Of a DNA stretch of 6,852 nucleotides, positions 4,174-6,852 are shown one piece after another; position 1 is the first letter of the stretch, and each line of letters opens with the position of its first letter. The translations under genes and the position numbers were made by a program. Under the pieces are notes generated by a model. That model had not been told where the DNA came from and ran no database searches. It was given only the letters and a program-made list of their open reading frames with translations. This stretch comes from Cyclobacteriaceae bacterium (GTDB lineage: Bacteria > Bacteroidota > Bacteroidia > Cytophagales > Cyclobacteriaceae). Location: assembly GCA_029882675.1 (NCBI GenBank), contig JAOUKJ010000222.1:1-6852 (forward strand), written 5' to 3'.

Positions 4174-6851
4174 TGAAGAAAAAGTTCAATAAAAACCTAT
4201 GGTTAAGTGGGCTGGAACCACTACACATCACCCCGGAAACCAACTTCGTAAATGTAGGGGAACGGACTAATGTTACAGGCTCCAAGCGTTTTCTACGTCT
4301 GATAAAAGAAGAGCTGTATGAGGAAGCCCTGGCCGTTGCCCGCGACCAGGTGGAGGGTGGTGCCCAGATTCTTGATGTTAATATGGACGAAGGCATGATC
4401 GATGGCACCAATGCCATGGTTACTTTCCTGAACCTTATCGCTTCTGAACCTGACATATCACGCATACCCATAATGATCGATTCCTCGCGTTGGGACATCA
4501 TTGAAGCCGGTTTAAAATGCCTCCAGGGAAAGGGCGTGGTAAATTCAATAAGCCTTAAGGCCGGGGAAGACGAATTTCTACGACAGGCCAAACTGGTTAA
4601 AAAATATGGCGCGGCTGTAATTGTAATGGCTTTCGATGAAAAAGGCCAGGCCGACACTTATGAAAGACGACTGGAAATATGTAAAAGATCCTATGACCTT
4701 CTGGTCGAAAAGGTGGGATTCGCATCGAATGATATTATTTTCGATCCAAATATATTCCCGGTGGCTACGGGAATGGATGAGCATAAAAATAATGCACTTG
4801 ATTTTTTCAGGGCCACGCAATGGATCAAAGAGAATCTCCCTGGTGCATTGGTGAGTGGAGGGGTAAGTAACGTATCCTTTTCCTTCAGAGGAAACAATAA
4901 GGTAAGGGAAGCCATGCATTCGGCTTTTCTGTATCACGCTATCCAGCACGGCATGGATATGGGCATAGTAAATCCCACCATGCTCGAAGTATACGATGAA
5001 ATTGACAAAGAGCTTCTCACATATGTTGAGGATGTGTTACTCAACAGAACAGAGAATGCCACGGAAGTCTTGCTCGATTATGCCGAAAAAGTGAAGGGTG
5101 GGGCAACGAAAAAAGTCCGAAATGATGAATGGCGGGAAGGAAACGTGAACGAAAGACTGGCACATGCCCTGATAAAAGGAATTACGGAATTCGTAGAACA
5201 GGACACTGAAGAGGCGAGACAACACTATGCCCGCCCCATTGAGGTGATTGAAGGCCCGCTCATGGACGGAATGAATATAGTTGGGGATCTGTTTGGAGAA
5301 GGTAAAATGTTTTTACCACAGGTCGTAAAGAGTGCCCGGGTCATGAAGCTTGCCGTGGCATACCTTATCCCATATATTGAAGAGGAAAAGAAAAACTCTA
5401 ATGCGGTTGAGACCTCAAGAAAGGTACTCATGGCTACCGTCAAAGGAGATGTCCATGATATCGGCAAGAATATCGTATCCGTTGTGCTGGGATGTAACAA
5501 TTTTGAAATCATTGACCTGGGGGTTATGGTTCCTGCCGACAAAATTTTGGAAAAGGCCATTGAGGAGAATGTAATTGCCATTGGGCTAAGTGGGCTAATC
5601 ACTCCGTCACTTGACGAGATGGTTCATGTAGCCAAAGAGATGAAACGGAAAAAAATGGAATTGCCCTTACTTATCGGTGGGGCGACAACATCCAGGGTAC
5701 ATACGGCAGTAAAAATAGATCCTGAATATGATGGGCCGGTCATTCACGTGCTCGATGCTTCCAGAAGTGTTTCCGTTTTATCAGACCTCACCTCATCCGT
5801 TGAAAAGAAGGATACCTATGTTCGGAAAATAAAAACCGAATATGAAGGACTGCGTATTGACCATAAAAATAAACAAGGATTAAAGGCGTTATTGCCTTTC
5901 ACCGAAGCCGTCAAACGTAAATTAGTTTTAAAAGAAGAAGGCGTTCCAGTTAAACCAAATACGCTGGAAAGAAAAACATTCGTTGATTATCCACTGAAAG
6001 AAATCAGGAAATACATCGACTGGACTCCTTTTTTTCAAACCTGGATGCTTAAAGGCAAATACCCTGAAATCCTCCATAATGATAAATATGGAGAACAGGC
6101 AACAAGCCTTCTTGACGATGCGAATAAACTACTCGATGATATTGTCGCCAATAACCTGTTGAAAGCAAATGGTGTGATCTCATTCTACAGGGCCGTGAGT
6201 GATGGAAATGACGTCACCCTTTTTGATGACAAAGGCGAACAGGTTTCCGTACTCCACTTTTTACGCCAACAAGGGAAGAAAGCAGGGGAACTGCCGAATA
6301 TTTCATTAGCAGATTTCATCCGTGGTGAAAACGGAGAAGATTATTTGGGAATGTTTGCTGTGACCACCGGATTAGGTATAGAACCTTTGGTCGCCAAATA
6401 TGAAAAGGATCATGATGACTATCACGCCATTATGGTTAAGGCACTTGCAGACCGGCTGGCAGAGGCTTTTGCCGAACTTATGCATTTCCGGGTACGCAAA
6501 GAGTTTTGGGGACATAGTCCGGAAGAGGAATTTGATAGCGAGCGATTGATAAAAGGTGATTATCAGGGTATAAGACCGGCACCGGGATACCCTGCCTGCC
6601 CTGATCATACCGAAAAGCAGACCTTATTTGATTTACTCAATGCCCCGGAGGTGGGTATTACGTTAACCAGTTCCTTTGCCATGCATCCCGGGGCAGCGGT
6701 GTGCGGGTATTATTTTGCCAGCCCTGAAGCCCGGTATTTTCCCGTTGGCAAAATACAGAAAGACCAGTTGCTCGATTATGCTAAAAGAAAGCATATTGAC
6801 ATAGAAGTGGCAGAAAAGTGGCTGGCCCCGCAGTTAGCATATAATAGTTAA
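4173..6851 (+). CDS. metH: Methionine synthase, folate/cobalamin/reactivation subunit (split MetH C-terminal modules)
   Basis: The rest of cobalamin-dependent methionine synthase. It moves a methyl group from 5-methyltetrahydrofolate to cob(I)alamin and passes it to homocysteine held by the adjacent gene's product; oxidised cofactor is rescued by reductive methylation with SAM. The 892 residues (ATG numbering) contain LSGLEPL (11-17) and FVNVGERTNVTGS of the pterin-binding barrel (about 20-285), then a helical cap (about 310-410). The B12 domain has DVHDIG (426-431) with lower cobalt ligand H428, S473 in GLSGLITPS and GGATTS (502-507). The activation domain has RPAPGYPACP (801-810, with R801 matching E. 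coli R1134) and a C-terminus ending WLAPQLAYNS. The H428-R801 distance (373) agrees with E. coli (375). The ATG is chosen for its AGGAG; the GTG at 4170 would add one residue. The start overlaps the previous stop as TGATG. No domain is missing, and the stop is in the window. Confidence 0.95.
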   Translation: MKKKFNKNLWLSGLEPLHITPETNFVNVGERTNVTGSKRFLRLIKEELYEEALAVARDQVEGGAQILDVNMDEGMIDGTNAMVTFLNLIASEPDISRIPIMIDSSRWDIIEAGLKCLQGKGVVNSISLKAGEDEFLRQAKLVKKYGAAVIVMAFDEKGQADTYERRLEICKRSYDLLVEKVGFASNDIIFDPNIFPVATGMDEHKNNALDFFRATQWIKENLPGALVSGGVSNVSFSFRGNNKVREAMHSAFLYHAIQHGMDMGIVNPTMLEVYDEIDKELLTYVEDVLLNRTENATEVLLDYAEKVKGGATKKVRNDEWREGNVNERLAHALIKGITEFVEQDTEEARQHYARPIEVIEGPLMDGMNIVGDLFGEGKMFLPQVVKSARVMKLAVAYLIPYIEEEKKNSNAVETSRKVLMATVKGDVHDIGKNIVSVVLGCNNFEIIDLGVMVPADKILEKAIEENVIAIGLSGLITPSLDEMVHVAKEMKRKKMELPLLIGGATTSRVHTAVKIDPEYDGPVIHVLDASRSVSVLSDLTSSVEKKDTYVRKIKTEYEGLRIDHKNKQGLKALLPFTEAVKRKLVLKEEGVPVKPNTLERKTFVDYPLKEIRKYIDWTPFFQTWMLKGKYPEILHNDKYGEQATSLLDDANKLLDDIVANNLLKANGVISFYRAVSDGNDVTLFDDKGEQVSVLHFLRQQGKKAGELPNISLADFIRGENGEDYLGMFAVTTGLGIEPLVAKYEKDHDDYHAIMVKALADRLAEAFAELMHFRVRKEFWGHSPEEEFDSERLIKGDYQGIRPAPGYPACPDHTEKQTLFDLLNAPEVGITLTSSFAMHPGAAVCGYYFASPEARYFPVGKIQKDQLLDYAKRKHIDIEVAEKWLAPQLAYNS

Positions 6852-6852
6852 G

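Noticed and set aside
4140..4180. Programmed or accidental frameshift joining the two metH frames
   Set aside because: No slippery heptamer is visible in the 13-base overlap of the open frames, and the well-spaced AGGAG and ATG support independent initiation.
4130..4657. Minus-strand open frame of 175 codons inside metH
   Set aside because: Antisense to strongly conserved pterin-domain sequence; its composition (many Ser, Arg, Thr) and lack of motifs mark it as a shadow frame.

Overview
The window looks like ordinary chromosomal DNA of a member of the Bacteroidota, possibly a Cytophagales-type aerobe, although the order is a guess. Three things point this way. Methionine synthase is split in two, a form I know from this phylum. 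Two candidate promoters carry the TTTG / TAnnTTTG boxes of Bacteroidota housekeeping sigma factor. Most starts have no Shine-Dalgarno sequence. A heme A synthase implies an aerobic heme-copper (a-type) oxidase elsewhere in the genome.

Layout from left to right. (1) The 3' end of glgB, a glycogen branching enzyme, runs rightward to 893. (2) Convergent to it, with the stop codons only 6 bases apart, is ctaA (heme A synthase) on the minus strand, 900-1925. (3) Upstream of ctaA on the same strand, after a 95-base gap holding a candidate ctaA promoter, is a ppx/gppA-type phosphatase gene, 2021-2893. (4) A 269-base divergent intergenic region separates ppx from the methionine synthase genes. It holds a candidate rightward promoter, a complete SAM-I (S-box) riboswitch, and a short segment that could form alternative hairpins reaching the metH start codon. 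(5) Methionine synthase follows as two adjacent genes: the homocysteine/zinc module (3163-4173), then the folate, cobalamin and reactivation modules (4173-6851). They are joined by a TGATG stop-start overlap with a good ribosome binding site. The second gene is complete and stops one base before the window ends.

The two metH genes together encode the full four-module cobalamin-dependent enzyme, and the upstream riboswitch would lower their expression when S-adenosylmethionine, the downstream product, is plentiful. glgB, ctaA and ppx have no evident functional link to them. No mobile elements, CRISPR arrays, tRNAs or rRNAs were seen. The most interesting part is the metH leader, where a switch acting directly on a GTG start codon can be drawn. 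The rest is conventional and I found no new multi-gene system.
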